DNA from: Hymenobacter sp. BT188
Lineage (GTDB): Bacteria; Bacteroidota; Bacteroidia; Cytophagales; Hymenobacteraceae
Reading direction: 5' to 3'
NCBI RefSeq assembly: GCF_014333585.1
Contig: NZ_JACSCW010000004.1
Coordinates: forward strand, 682,001 to 746,000
DNA: 64,000 nt
Shown: positions 27,422-36,494 of the stretch, piece by piece
Layout of the letters: each line of letters begins with the position of its first letter
How positions within the stretch are numbered: position 1 is the stretch's first letter
Translations under genes and position numbers: made by a program
Notes under the pieces: generated by a model
Told to the model about the DNA's origin: nothing
The model's input: only the letters and a program-made list of their open reading frames with translations
The model's database searches: none

Positions 27422-27592
27422 AATCCCATTCTGTTGAAATAAAGCTTTTAAAGTCCGGGTGGTTACACTACTTTTAAAAGTGGCTACGCGGAACGGAAGA
27501 CTAGCGCAATAGCGTTTAAACATCCGGGCTGTGGGCCTGGCTTACTTTTTATTTTACTATATTTTACTGTTTTGCTGCACACAATTCCCCTT

Positions 27593-28222
27593 ATGGCCGG
27601 CTCGGCGTCGGTGGCATCTATGCATGCCGCACTGCCCTTGATGGAGCAGTTCTATACCATTCAGGGAGAAGGTTATAATACAGGTCGGGCTGCTTATTTT
27701 ATTCGCTTGGGCGGCTGCGATGTAGGGTGCCACTGGTGCGATGTGAAGGAGTCGTGGGATGCGAGCAAGCATCCGCGAGTTGAGTTGGCTGATATGGTCG
27801 CGGCAGTGAAGCAGTATCCGGGCCGTAACGTGGTAGTGACGGGCGGCGAGCCACTAATGCACGACTTAACGCAGCTTACGGCTACGCTCAAAGAAGCCGG
27901 CTGCCAAACCTGGCTCGAAACATCGGGTGCGTATCCACTGACCGGCGATTGGGATTGGATTTGCGTTTCGCCCAAAAAATTCAAGGCTCCATTGTCTTCA
28001 GTGCTACAATTGGCTCATGAATTGAAGGTAGTTGTGTTCAACAAGAGTGATTTTGCATGGGCTGAAGAGCACGCCGCACAAGTAGGCGCGCACACTCGCC
28101 TGTACCTGCAACCTGAATGGAGCCGCGCCGCACAGATGACCCCACTTATTGTGGACTATGTAAAGCAAAACCCGCAGTGGCAGGTGTCTTTACAGACGCA
28201 TAAGTACCTCGATATACCGTAG
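27593..28222 (+). CDS. queE: 7-carboxy-7-deazaguanine synthase
   Basis: 209 residues from the ATG at 27593. It is a small radical-SAM enzyme with the cluster motif CDVGCHWC (CxxxCxxC). The QueE-type N-terminus MEQFYTIQGEGYNTGRAAYFIRLGGC and VVVTGGEPLMH follow. It makes the deazapurine ring of queuosine precursors from carboxytetrahydropterin. It is followed 16 bases later by the porE-like gene, and other queuosine genes are not in the window. Confidence 0.93.
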   Translation: MAGSASVASMHAALPLMEQFYTIQGEGYNTGRAAYFIRLGGCDVGCHWCDVKESWDASKHPRVELADMVAAVKQYPGRNVVVTGGEPLMHDLTQLTATLKEAGCQTWLETSGAYPLTGDWDWICVSPKKFKAPLSSVLQLAHELKVVVFNKSDFAWAEEHAAQVGAHTRLYLQPEWSRAAQMTPLIVDYVKQNPQWQVSLQTHKYLDIP

Positions 28223-28238
28223 CTTTCAGCTTCTGCTT

Positions 28239-30197
28239 ATGCGCCGTTCGCTACCTGTTTTCGTGCTATTGATGCTGTTAGTGGGGGCCATCATTCCTAC
28301 CACCGTTGCAGTAGCGCAAGCCAAACTCTCTACCACGAATACGAAGGCCCGCCACTTGTTTGAAAAAGCGCAGGAGCAGGCCAAAGAGCGCGATTTCACG
28401 AAAGCCCTCGAAACGCTTTTGATTCTCAACGATAAGTTTCCATCCCAGGGCGAGCCATTTGTCTTGAAAGGCTCCCTGCTCAAGGCTATGGGGGAAAATC
28501 AGGCGGCCTTCGAAGCTTACCGAGCCGGCTTAGCAAAATTACCCCCCAGCCCCACGCGTTCCGCTGACTATTATACACTAGGGGAACTGGCTATGACCTT
28601 TGGTGATTACCAGACGGCCTCTACCAGTTATAAGACATACCTGAAATTGGCCCCCAAGAGCCAAAAAAACCTAGCTAGGGCCCAGCGTCAGCTTAACAAC
28701 TGTGATTTTGCGATAAAGGCTATGGCCAATCCGGTAGGTATGACACCTGAGCGGTTGGGTGAGCCCTTGAATACCTATAGATTTCAATACTTTCCGGCGC
28801 TTACTGCCGATAATCGTTTCCTGCTTTATACCATTCGGCCTACTGCTGAGGAAACGAGCGACGAGAACCTGTTTATCGCTAAGCGTAATGATGATGGTTC
28901 GTTTGGGCAGCCAGTATCTATATCTCCGCTTATCAATACGCCTTATAACGAGGGAGCCAGCACTATCTCCGGCGACGGTAAAACGCTTGTATTCACCTCC
29001 TGCGACCGTCCTGGCTCCGTAGGCAGCTGCGATTTGTATATCTCGCGCCGCACCGGTAATAACTGGAGTAAGCCGCAGAACTTGGGTCGCAATGTGAACT
29101 CGCCTGAGTGGGACTCGCAACCCACTCTCTCGGCCGATGGGCGGACATTATACTATACCTCAACCCGCCGGGGTGGTAAAGGTCAAGAAGATATCTACGT
29201 GACTACGCTTCAGCCTGATGATACTTGGAGTCCAGCTCGTAACGTTGGAGAGCCTGTGAATACGCCCGGCAAGGATATGGCACCGTTCATTCACGCCAGC
29301 GGCACTACGCTGTATTATGTTACCGATGGCCTTGTTGGTATGGGGGGCTTAGATGTGTACCGCTGTGAGATGCAAGCCCCCGGCCATTGGAGCGAGCCCC
29401 GCAACTTGGGCTATCCATTGAACACCTTCGAGAATGAAGCCTCCCTTTTTATTACATCCGACAACCGCCGCGGATTCTGCTCCCGCTCCCGTGCCACCGA
29501 GCCGGGCGTAAAGCAGGAGCGCGACCGCCCGGTAGAGTTATTCGGGTTTGAGGTACCAGCCGAAGTACGGGCCCGTGAAACCAGCACTTACACGCAGGGC
29601 CGCGTATTCGATGCAACTACCAAAAAGCCTCTGCGGGCAGATGTGCAGCTGTATGACCTGCAAACCGATGAGTTGGTGCAGTATGTAACCTCCGATAGCG
29701 AATCGGGTGACTACACCGTGGTGCTCAACGAAGGGCGCCAATACGCAATGTATGCCGTGGCAGATAAGTATCTGATGAAGAGCTTGAGCTTTGACTATAC
29801 CGACAAGCGACGCTTTGATCCGCTTACTCTTGATATTTATCTGGAGCCCGTAAAGGCCGGGCGTAGCATCGTGCTGAACAACCTGTTTTTCGATACCAAT
29901 CAGTACGATCTTAAGCCCAAATCACGTACGGAGTTAAACCGCTTGATACAGTTTATGCGTCAGTACAAGGATATAGAAGTAGAGATTTCGGGATATACTG
30001 ATGATGTAGGAGCTGATACTGACAACATGGTTTTGTCGCAAAACAGGGCGAAAGCTGTGTATAACTATTTAGTGGCAAACGAAGTTAAGGCTAGCCGACT
30101 ACGCTTTAAAGGTTATGGCGAAACCAAGCCTCTTCAACCGAATGATTCCGATATCCATCGTCAACAAAACAGACGTATAGAGTTTAGGATACTCTAG
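28239..30197 (+). CDS. PorE-like OmpA/PD40/TPR envelope protein
   Basis: 652 residues with a signal peptide to about residue 27. TPR helices run from about 35-165 (ALETLLILNDKFPSQGEPF). A PD40/WD40-type propeller at about 185-430 has repeated 'LSADGRTLYYTS' type strands. A carboxypeptidase-regulatory-like domain lies at about 460-545 (GRVFDATTKKPLRADVQL), and the C-terminal OmpA domain (SGYTDDVGADTDN, NRAKAVYNYL, QQNRRIEF) from about 545. This four-domain order is that of PorE, a peptidoglycan-binding component linked to the type IX secretion system. Paralogues with other roles exist, so the T9SS link is inferred. Confidence 0.88.
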   Translation: MRRSLPVFVLLMLLVGAIIPTTVAVAQAKLSTTNTKARHLFEKAQEQAKERDFTKALETLLILNDKFPSQGEPFVLKGSLLKAMGENQAAFEAYRAGLAKLPPSPTRSADYYTLGELAMTFGDYQTASTSYKTYLKLAPKSQKNLARAQRQLNNCDFAIKAMANPVGMTPERLGEPLNTYRFQYFPALTADNRFLLYTIRPTAEETSDENLFIAKRNDDGSFGQPVSISPLINTPYNEGASTISGDGKTLVFTSCDRPGSVGSCDLYISRRTGNNWSKPQNLGRNVNSPEWDSQPTLSADGRTLYYTSTRRGGKGQEDIYVTTLQPDDTWSPARNVGEPVNTPGKDMAPFIHASGTTLYYVTDGLVGMGGLDVYRCEMQAPGHWSEPRNLGYPLNTFENEASLFITSDNRRGFCSRSRATEPGVKQERDRPVELFGFEVPAEVRARETSTYTQGRVFDATTKKPLRADVQLYDLQTDELVQYVTSDSESGDYTVVLNEGRQYAMYAVADKYLMKSLSFDYTDKRRFDPLTLDIYLEPVKAGRSIVLNNLFFDTNQYDLKPKSRTELNRLIQFMRQYKDIEVEISGYTDDVGADTDNMVLSQNRAKAVYNYLVANEVKASRLRFKGYGETKPLQPNDSDIHRQQNRRIEFRIL

Positions 30198-30226
30198 TTT
30201 ATCCAATAGAAATAGTTCAAAATAGG

Positions 30227-30256
30227 CCCTAACTTTTATAAAAGTTAGGGTTTTTT
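30227..30256 (+). terminator. Intrinsic terminator of the porE-like gene
   Basis: CCCTAACTTT/AAAGTTAGGG stem with TATA loop and six T, 30 bases past the stop. Confidence 0.92.
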
Positions 30257-30489
30257 GTGTTGTAGTATTTCTTGCTGATAGAATAATTAAAAGCCTGTTA
30301 ACGAACGAATTAACAGATTGCAGTAAAAGTATAACAATAGAATAGTGATAAAAATTATGTTTTTTTTTAAATATTTCCACATACATTTGAGTCGTGGCAC
30401 TACAGTGATCAGCAACGAATTATAGCTGTGTCACCATGTAAAACCCGTTAAATATTAATTTTCCACTTTCACATCTTTTACCTACCATT

Positions 30490-30858
30490 ATGAAAAAAGT
30501 ATACTTTTTTGCTTGTTTAATCCTGTGCCTTCAGGGAGCTTCCACTAATACATCGGCAGCCGACGAATCGACAGCTATTCAGGCTCGGGCAACTACACTC
30601 ACCCGCGCTATTGCCAATAAGGCACGGCTGGACGAGGGGCAATACTTAAAAGTGAAACAGCTCAACGTGAAGATGCTATCCGACATGGATGACTTGAAAG
30701 TTCGCTATGCGGCCGATCCGTTGAGCCTAGATCAGAAAATGGCTGAAGTGCAGATCGAATATGATGTAGCGCTTGCTCGAGTAATGCGCACCAACCAGTT
30801 CGCTATGTACCAACAGTCGCGCAGCAGCATGACGGCATTGATGAATGCCGCTAACTAA
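30490..30858 (+). CDS. Small secreted helical protein, paralogue 1
   Basis: 122 residues with a signal peptide (MKKVYFFACLILCLQGAS...). The mature part is predicted all-helical and contains LTRAIANKARLDEGQYLKVKQLN, followed by MAEVQIEYDVALARVM. It is clearly homologous to the product at 31180 and more distantly to that at 50368. The size and helix-rich periplasmic style recall CpxP/Spy-like chaperones, but the LTxxQ motif is not clearly present, so function is unknown. It has its own terminator. Confidence 0.75.
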   Translation: MKKVYFFACLILCLQGASTNTSAADESTAIQARATTLTRAIANKARLDEGQYLKVKQLNVKMLSDMDDLKVRYAADPLSLDQKMAEVQIEYDVALARVMRTNQFAMYQQSRSSMTALMNAAN

Positions 30859-31179
30859 TCTTGATTTAAGACTGTTTTTTAGTTTTAAAATAGCCCACTC
30901 AAAGTGGGCTATTTTACAGCTTTAGCTTTCATTTGAAGACAACAGGGCTTGCAAATGGACTTCTCTAGCTGCTCAGTAAAACGCTAGCTTTTCTGTGTTA
31001 AGCAACATTATATTTATATAAATGGTAATTAATTAATAAAATGTGTTGATTTTAATTTAAATCAGTTTATATTTAGGTGTTCTAATAGTTGTCAATCAAG
31101 AAGCACAAAGCAGCGTTTTGGCCGATGGCAGAATAGTAGTAATTAACCGTTCTCTTCTCACTCTCAAATCCCTCCTTTT
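30859..31179. other. Intergenic region between paralogues 1 and 2
   Basis: It contains the terminator at 30887-30915 and then about 260 AT-rich bases that probably carry the promoter of the second paralogue. No gene and no clear TAnnTTTG box was found. Confidence 0.5.
30887..30915 (+). terminator. Intrinsic terminator after paralogue 1
   Basis: AAAATAGCCCACT, loop CAA, AGTGGGCTATTTT, a perfect 13-base stem. Confidence 0.85.
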
Positions 31180-31539
31180 ATGAAAAGAATCTATACTCTG
31201 GTTTGTGTCATGATCAGCTTGGCTTCAGGGCTATCCTTTACTGCGCTCGCTGACAACGGCACATCACTCAATGCACGCGCTACTCAGCTTACTCGTCAGA
31301 TGGCTCAGAAAGTGCGCCTCGATGAAGGTCAGTATGTGAAGGTCAAGCGTTTAAACTTGCAAATGCTTGCCGAAATGGAGGAAGCTAAGACTCGCTTGTC
31401 GTCTGATCCAGCTGCTCTTGACCAGTACTTGGCCGAAGTTCAATCGCACTACGAGTGGGACCTTGCCGCCATTCTGTGGCCTAAGCAAATGGTAGCGTAC
31501 AACCAGTCTAAAACCACAATGACAGCGGTGAAGAACTAA
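31180..31539 (+). CDS. Small secreted helical protein, paralogue 2
   Basis: 119 residues with a signal peptide (MKRIYTLVCVMISLASGLSFTALA). It shares the family core RLDEGQYVKVKRLNLQML and the following acidic helix EMEEAK with paralogue 1, about half identical by eye over the mature part. The C-terminal part has SHYEWDLAAILWPKQM. The tandem position suggests duplication in place. Function unknown. Confidence 0.75.
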   Translation: MKRIYTLVCVMISLASGLSFTALADNGTSLNARATQLTRQMAQKVRLDEGQYVKVKRLNLQMLAEMEEAKTRLSSDPAALDQYLAEVQSHYEWDLAAILWPKQMVAYNQSKTTMTAVKN

Positions 31540-31567
31540 AGCTGTTTCCCTATGAAGAGGAATGCAT

Positions 31568-31604
31568 AAAAAAGCCTCCCAGATAAGTTCTGGGAGGCTT
31601 TTTT
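31568..31604. terminator. Bidirectional intrinsic terminator
   Basis: AAAAAAGCCTCCCAGA pairs with TCTGGGAGGCTTTTTT. It serves the plus-strand paralogue 2 and minus-strand gltA. It looks like a G6-type pair in which the third C (and its partner G) is changed to T and A, with the pairing kept. Confidence 0.92.
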
Positions 31605-31630
31605 ATGTGGCTAGTATGACTCGTAAGCAA

Positions 31631-32917
31631 CTAGCGCTGATCAATGCCAACATAATCACGCTCCAACTCACCGGTGTAAATTTGGCGGGGACGACCAATA
31701 GGCTCCTTGTTTTCACGCATTTCTTTCCACTGGGCAATCCAGCCGGGTAGGCGGCCCATCGCGAAGAGCACCGTGAACATCTCCGTTGGAATACCGATAG
31801 CCCGGTAGATGATACCGGAATAGAAGTCAACGTTCGGATACAGCTTGCGCTCTACGAAATACTGATCGGTGAGCGCTGCTTGCTCCAACTCTTGGGCAAT
31901 TTTGAGCAGCGGATCATCAATACCTAATGCCTTGAGCACGTCATCGGCGGCCTTCTTGATGATTTTGGCGCGGGGGTCGAAGTTCTTGTATACACGGTGG
32001 CCAAAGCCCATCAGGCGGAAAGAATCGTTCTTGTCCTTGGCTTTATCCACCCACTTCTGGGTGTTGCCGCCGTCCTGTTGAATGGCCTCCAGCATCTCCA
32101 TCACCTCTTGGTTGGCTCCGCCGTGCAATGGGCCCCACAGAGCGTTCACACCGGCCGAAACGGAGCCATATAAGCTGGCATTAGCCGAACCCACCAGGCG
32201 CACCGTAGAGGTAGAGCAGTTTTGCTCGTGGTCGGCGTGCAGAATTAGTAGTTTATTCAGTGCACTTACGACCACAGGGTTGATTTCGTACTTTTCCGTA
32301 GGGAAAGCGAACATCATGTACAGGAAATTCGAGCAATAGTCGAGGTCGTTGCGGGGGTAGTTGAGCGGGTGACCTACCGAATTCTTATACGACCAAGCTG
32401 CAATCGTCGAGATTTTGGCAATCAGACGAATAATATTCAGGTTGGTCTCCTCGGGGCTTTGATTTGGATCGAGGCTTTTTGGGTAAAAAGCAGTAAGCGA
32501 ACAAATCAGGCTAGATAGAATGCCCATAGGATGGGCCCCCGACGGGAATCCGTCGAATATCTTGCGCACATCTTCGTGCACCAGCGTGTGTGTCGTGATT
32601 TGGTGAGCAAACTTGTCCAGCTCCGTTTGGGTAGGTAAAGAGCCGTAGATCAGCAAATATGCTACTTCCAGGAAGTTCGACCGCTCAGCGAGCTGCTCAA
32701 TAGGATAGCCGCGGTAGCGTAGGATGCCTTCTTCGCCATCGAGGAAGGTAATGGCGCTCTTGGTGGCGCCGGTGTTCTTGTAGCCTGAATCGAGGGTTAC
32801 GTAACCCGTCTGATCACGCAGCTTGCCAATATCAAATGCTTTTTCGTTTTCGGTGCCTTCAATGACTGGTAAAGAAATGGATTTACCGTCGAGGATAAGT
32901 TCAGCAGACTCTGCCAT
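31631..32917 (-). CDS. gltA: Citrate synthase (type II, GltA)
   Basis: 428 residues. Conserved blocks include FLDGEEGILRYRGYPIEQLAE, HADHEQNCSTSTVRLVGS, WGPLHGGANQEVMEML, GFGHRVYKNFDPRA (catalytic His), and NVDFYSGIIYRAIGIP (catalytic Asp). It condenses acetyl-CoA with oxaloacetate at entry to the TCA cycle. It is the hexameric Gram-negative type by length and N-terminal extension. Single gene. Confidence 0.97.
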   Translation of the reverse strand: MAESAELILDGKSISLPVIEGTENEKAFDIGKLRDQTGYVTLDSGYKNTGATKSAITFLDGEEGILRYRGYPIEQLAERSNFLEVAYLLIYGSLPTQTELDKFAHQITTHTLVHEDVRKIFDGFPSGAHPMGILSSLICSLTAFYPKSLDPNQSPEETNLNIIRLIAKISTIAAWSYKNSVGHPLNYPRNDLDYCSNFLYMMFAFPTEKYEINPVVVSALNKLLILHADHEQNCSTSTVRLVGSANASLYGSVSAGVNALWGPLHGGANQEVMEMLEAIQQDGGNTQKWVDKAKDKNDSFRLMGFGHRVYKNFDPRAKIIKKAADDVLKALGIDDPLLKIAQELEQAALTDQYFVERKLYPNVDFYSGIIYRAIGIPTEMFTVLFAMGRLPGWIAQWKEMRENKEPIGRPRQIYTGELERDYVGIDQR

Positions 32918-32945
32918 AAGCGTGGGTTAGAGGGTGGTTGCGGGG

Positions 32946-32953
32946 CGAAACTA
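32946..32953 (-). promoter_or_regulatory. Possible -7 box of gltA promoter
   Basis: The minus strand reads TAGTTTCG, one mismatch from TAnnTTTG, about 29 bases before gltA. Confidence 0.35.
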
Positions 32954-33041
32954 AAGAATAACTAGCAAGCCGGAAAGGATAATCGATGTTTGAACACTAT
33001 ACTACAACTCGGCGACTTATGTTGTTTAGGTTAAAACGAGC

Positions 33042-33054
33042 AATATGCCCCCCA
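33042..33054. repeat. Single G6 motif, intergenic
   Basis: AATATGCCCCCCA in the gap between gltA and mnmE, with no inverted partner. Confidence 0.5.
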
Positions 33055-33109
33055 AACACGGTTTTATTCGATTCAGGGCCTTGGAACTAAAAAGCACGTA
33101 AGTAGGCAG

Positions 33110-34498
33110 CTATTTACCGATACAGAATTGAGTGAAAATGCTTGTTAATAAATCATCTGAGGAGATTTCACCCGTAATCTCACCCAGCGCCGCCAGGGCC
33201 TGACGCAAATCAGCAGCCACCAATTCAGTGCCTGCACCTGTAGCTAAGCCTACCAGAACGGCGTCCAGAGCGGCGTTGGTTTTTTCTAGGCTATGAGCAT
33301 GGCGCAAATTGGTGACAATGGTTGACGCACCTGTTTGGTCGAGGCCGGTGCCGCGGGCGCGGGCCAGCAAATCAGCGCGTAGCTCCTCAAGGCCTTCACC
33401 GCGGTTAGCCGCAATCAGGACGGTATTTGGCTGGTCGTTGAAAGCCTGTAGTTGCCCCTCAGAAGCTACGTCGCGTTTGTTGCCAACCGCCAGCAGTGGA
33501 ATTTGCCCCCCAGGGTTCAGCGCTTCAATCTCTGCTTGAACTTCGCCAGGCGTACTGCTCGTTAAATCAAATAGATAAAGAAGCAGTGCTGCCTGGCGTA
33601 CGCGCTGGCGAGTGCGCTCAACTCCGATAGATTCTACCTCATCCGTCGTCTCGCGCAGGCCGGCCGTATCCACGAATCGGAAGCGAATACCCTCGATGCT
33701 AACCTCATCTTCAATCAGGTCGCGGGTGGTGCCGGCTACCGCCGATACGATGGCTCGCTCCTCATTCAGTAAGGCGTTGAGCAAGGTAGATTTGCCTGCG
33801 TTAGGCCGTCCGGCAATGACGGTGATAACGCCATTTTTGATAACGTTGCCTAACTCAAATGAACGGAGCAGACGGCGGACTAATGCTTGTACTTCTTGTA
33901 GCAGTGCTACCAATCCAGTGCGGTCCGCAAACTCTACGTCTTCTTCACCAAAGTCCAGCTCTAACTCCAGTAAGGAAGCAAACTGAATTAGTCGGGCACG
34001 CAGGTCGCGCAGTTCCCGCGAAAAGCCCCCCCGCATCTGCTGCATGGCTACCTGATGCGACAAGGCCGAATCGGCGGCAATCAGATCTGCGACGGCCTCG
34101 GCTTGGGCTAGGTCGAAGGCACCGTGCAGGAAGGCACGCTTAGTGAACTCGCCGGCCTCGGCTAAGCGTGCGCCCCGTCGCGTGAAAGCAGTTAGCACCT
34201 GCTGCACAATATAGTCGGATCCGTGGCAGCTTATCTCTACTACGTCTTCACGGGTATAAGAATTTGGCCCCCGGAATAAGGATACCACTACCTCATCAAG
34301 GATGCGACCATCAGCCTCACGTAGGGTGCCGTAGTGCAAAGTGTGACTGGGCTGCTCAGCGAGATCTTTGCCGCGAAAGAAGCCATTAGTCAGAGAGAAG
34401 GCATCCGGTCCGGAAAGGCGAATGACTGCGATAGCCCCGGCGCCCGGCGGCGTAGATAAGGCGATGATGGTATCGGAAAGGACAGGAGGCAGCAACAT
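33110..34498 (-). CDS. mnmE: tRNA modification GTPase MnmE
   Basis: 462 residues. The N-terminal formyl-THF-binding domain starts with DTIIALSTPPGAGAIAVIRLSGPDA. The G domain near residue 225 has GRPNAGKSTLLNALL, AGTTRD, DTAGLR and NKRD. The chain closes with the family tail FCIGK, whose Cys is needed for activity. With MnmG it installs the 5-carboxymethylaminomethyl group on wobble U34 of tRNAs. Two C6/C7 tracts occur inside (near 33503 and 34025). Confidence 0.97.
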   Translation of the reverse strand: MLLPPVLSDTIIALSTPPGAGAIAVIRLSGPDAFSLTNGFFRGKDLAEQPSHTLHYGTLREADGRILDEVVVSLFRGPNSYTREDVVEISCHGSDYIVQQVLTAFTRRGARLAEAGEFTKRAFLHGAFDLAQAEAVADLIAADSALSHQVAMQQMRGGFSRELRDLRARLIQFASLLELELDFGEEDVEFADRTGLVALLQEVQALVRRLLRSFELGNVIKNGVITVIAGRPNAGKSTLLNALLNEERAIVSAVAGTTRDLIEDEVSIEGIRFRFVDTAGLRETTDEVESIGVERTRQRVRQAALLLYLFDLTSSTPGEVQAEIEALNPGGQIPLLAVGNKRDVASEGQLQAFNDQPNTVLIAANRGEGLEELRADLLARARGTGLDQTGASTIVTNLRHAHSLEKTNAALDAVLVGLATGAGTELVAADLRQALAALGEITGEISSDDLLTSIFTQFCIGK

Positions 34499-34509
34499 AA
34501 ATGGGAGTA

Positions 34510-34524
34510 CTGGGGGGCAAATTT
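34510..34524. repeat. Single G6 motif in the mnmE leader
   Basis: CTGGGGGGCAAATTT, only 11 bases upstream of the mnmE start. In sense orientation it reads AAATTTGCCCCCCAG. Confidence 0.6.
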
Positions 34525-34631
34525 CAGCGCCGCTTTCCGCAGCCTAATGCCGGATAGCTCGAGCTGTGTCACTGGTGACTAGGGGCGTTTTTGCTAACAC
34601 ATGAGAGGCTGCGCGAAGTGCCAGATCTGGC

Positions 34632-35291
34632 TTAGTCAGCCACAAATAAATTGCAGCTGATCTCATTAGAGATCAGCGTAACCTTATTGCTGTTAATTCT
34701 GATTTCCAAAGAATTATCAAAGGCTACTTTATCCAGAACTTCAATCTTTGCGCCGAGGCTCAGTCCAGCTTTGTCGAGGTATTGAAGGAAGGGAACAGAG
34801 GTATTTTTGACAGCCATGACGGTTCCTTCCTCGCCAGGTTGCAGGTCTGAAACCAGCCGATGCTGCGGCCGAACAATGGCACCATCTTCGGCCGGGATGG
34901 GGTCACCGTGCGGATCAAGTTGGGGGAAGCCTAGAAACTCATCGAGGCGGCGGATGAGCAGCGGGGACTGCAGGTGTTCCATTTCCTCGGCTACGTCATG
35001 CACCTCGTCCCAATTGAAGCCCAGCTTATTTACAAGGAAAACTTCCCAAAGTCGGTGCTTACGAATGGTGAGCAAGGCCACGCGCCGGCCATCGTGGGTA
35101 AGCGACACACCACGGTAACGCTCGTAGTGCAACAATCCTTTTTCGCCGAGGCGGCGTAGCATATCAGTCACTGAGGCAGGGCGCGTTTGGAGCACTTCGG
35201 CAATGCGGTTGGTGCTCACCTCCACGCCGGGCTGTGCTTCCGACAGCTTATAAATTGCCTTCAGATAATTTTCCTCGGTGTGACTGGGCAC
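34632..35291 (-). CDS. DtxR/MntR-family metal-dependent repressor
   Basis: 219 residues with a GTG start at 35291 (PSHTEENYLKAIYKLSE). The N-terminal winged helix runs to about 65 (VLQTRPASVTDMLRRLGEKGLL). The dimerisation and metal domain includes HRLWEVFLVNKLGF, HDVAEEMEHLQSPLL and FLGFPQLDPHGDPIP. The C-terminal SH3/FeoA-like domain has LQPGEEGTVMAV. It would repress iron or manganese uptake genes when metal-loaded. The metal cannot be told from sequence alone. It is not adjacent to a transporter gene. Confidence 0.92.
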   Translation of the reverse strand: MPSHTEENYLKAIYKLSEAQPGVEVSTNRIAEVLQTRPASVTDMLRRLGEKGLLHYERYRGVSLTHDGRRVALLTIRKHRLWEVFLVNKLGFNWDEVHDVAEEMEHLQSPLLIRRLDEFLGFPQLDPHGDPIPAEDGAIVRPQHRLVSDLQPGEEGTVMAVKNTSVPFLQYLDKAGLSLGAKIEVLDKVAFDNSLEIRINSNKVTLISNEISCNLFVAD

Positions 35292-35335
35292 TTTGTCGAT
35301 TGAAGGATGAAACGTTTGGCTAGATATTAAATATG

Positions 35336-35377
35336 CAAACAGGAAGCGGAAAGTAACTATTTTCCGCTTCCTGTTTG
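35336..35377 (-). terminator. Intrinsic terminator after fabH
   Basis: A perfect 17-base stem (35336-35352 with 35361-35377), 13 bases beyond the fabH stop. The T run is short, but the stem is very strong. Confidence 0.8.
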
Positions 35378-35389
35378 TCGTAGCTCAGC

Positions 35390-36400
35390 TTACCAGCGAA
35401 TCAGGGCGGAGGCCCAGGTGAAGCCACTCCCGAAAGCAGCTAAGCAAACCAGGTCGCCGCGTTTGATTTTGCCTTCACCTACGGCCTCGCTTAAAGCTAT
35501 AGGCACAGAAGCGGCGGTAGTGTTGCCGTAGCGCTGAATATTGCTGTACACTTTATCGTCGGGTAACTGCATTTTCTGCTGCACAAACTGCGTGATGCGC
35601 AAGTTGGCTTGATGCGGAATCAGCATGTCGATGTCTTGGGGCTGGAAGCCATTCTGCGCCAACGCCTCGTTGATGACCTGGGGGAAACGGACCACGGCGT
35701 GCTTAAACACGTTGGTACCGTTCATGTAAGGGTACATCTCCTCTTGGTTTTCCATGGCTACCCGAACACGGTCTTCGCGGTTCGAGCCGGGCTCTTTCAC
35801 AATAAGCTCCTCGGCAAATTCGCCCTGGGCGTGCAGGTGAGTGCTCAGAATACCGTGGCCTTCCCGCGTGCAGGGGCGCAGTACTACGGCACCGGCACCA
35901 TCGCCAAAAATGACGGATACGGCCCGACCCCGAGTGCTTTTATCCAGACCGGAGGAGTGAATTTCGGAACCGACCACCAGCACGGTATCATACATGCCGG
36001 TGCGAATAAACTGGTCGCCTACTGAAAGAGCATAGATGAAGCCCGAGCACTGATTGCGTACGTCCAAAGCCGGAATATTGTCCTTGATGCCTAGTTCACG
36101 TTGCAGGAGGACGCCGGAGCCGGGGAAGATATAATCGGGAGAGAGGGTAGCAAAAATGATGAGCTGCACATCGTCGGGCTGGAGGCCGGCCTGCTCCAGA
36201 GCGCGACGAGAGGCCTGCGCGCCCATATTAGCAGTGGTGTCTTTGCCTTCCTCGAACCAACGACGCTCCTTGATGCCCGTCCGCTCCTGAATCCAGGCGT
36301 CGGTGGTTTCCATGAGTTGTTCGAGTTCAGCATTCATTACCACTCGGTCGGGTACGTAGTGGCCGACGCCGGCAATTTCGGTTTGGCGGAGGGTGCTCAT
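35390..36400 (-). CDS. fabH: 3-oxoacyl-ACP synthase III (FabH)
   Basis: 336 residues. The Cys-His-Asn triad is visible: LDVRNQCSGFIYAL (Cys), IPHQANLRITQFV (His) and RYGNTTAASVPIAL (Asn). The N-terminus VGHYVPDRVVMN and ERTGIKERRW fits FabH. It starts type II fatty-acid synthesis by condensing acetyl-CoA (or a branched acyl-CoA) with malonyl-ACP. It is isolated from plsX/rpmF, which often accompany it. The gene may be one of several fabH copies, as in many Bacteroidota. Confidence 0.93.
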   Translation of the reverse strand: MSTLRQTEIAGVGHYVPDRVVMNAELEQLMETTDAWIQERTGIKERRWFEEGKDTTANMGAQASRRALEQAGLQPDDVQLIIFATLSPDYIFPGSGVLLQRELGIKDNIPALDVRNQCSGFIYALSVGDQFIRTGMYDTVLVVGSEIHSSGLDKSTRGRAVSVIFGDGAGAVVLRPCTREGHGILSTHLHAQGEFAEELIVKEPGSNREDRVRVAMENQEEMYPYMNGTNVFKHAVVRFPQVINEALAQNGFQPQDIDMLIPHQANLRITQFVQQKMQLPDDKVYSNIQRYGNTTAASVPIALSEAVGEGKIKRGDLVCLAAFGSGFTWASALIRW

Positions 36401-36446
36401 AGGAAGGGGGATTTTGGGCGAGGAACGGAGAAAAAGGGGCCGAAGT

Positions 36447-36480
36447 TAAAAAAAATAGGTCCCCGTTCCATAAACGGGGC
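36447..36480 (-). terminator. Intrinsic terminator of the glycosyltransferase operon
   Basis: CCCCGTT/AACGGGG hairpin at 36461-36479, followed on the minus strand by ACCTA and a run of eight T. Confidence 0.85.
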
Positions 36481-36494
36481 GCAAAGGTCAGCAG

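Noticed and set aside
27422..27592. The TTTTAAA-rich inverted stretch before queE as a riboswitch (preQ1-like).
   Set aside because: The pairing is short and AT-only, and no preQ1 motif was recognised. queE lies in a plain leader.
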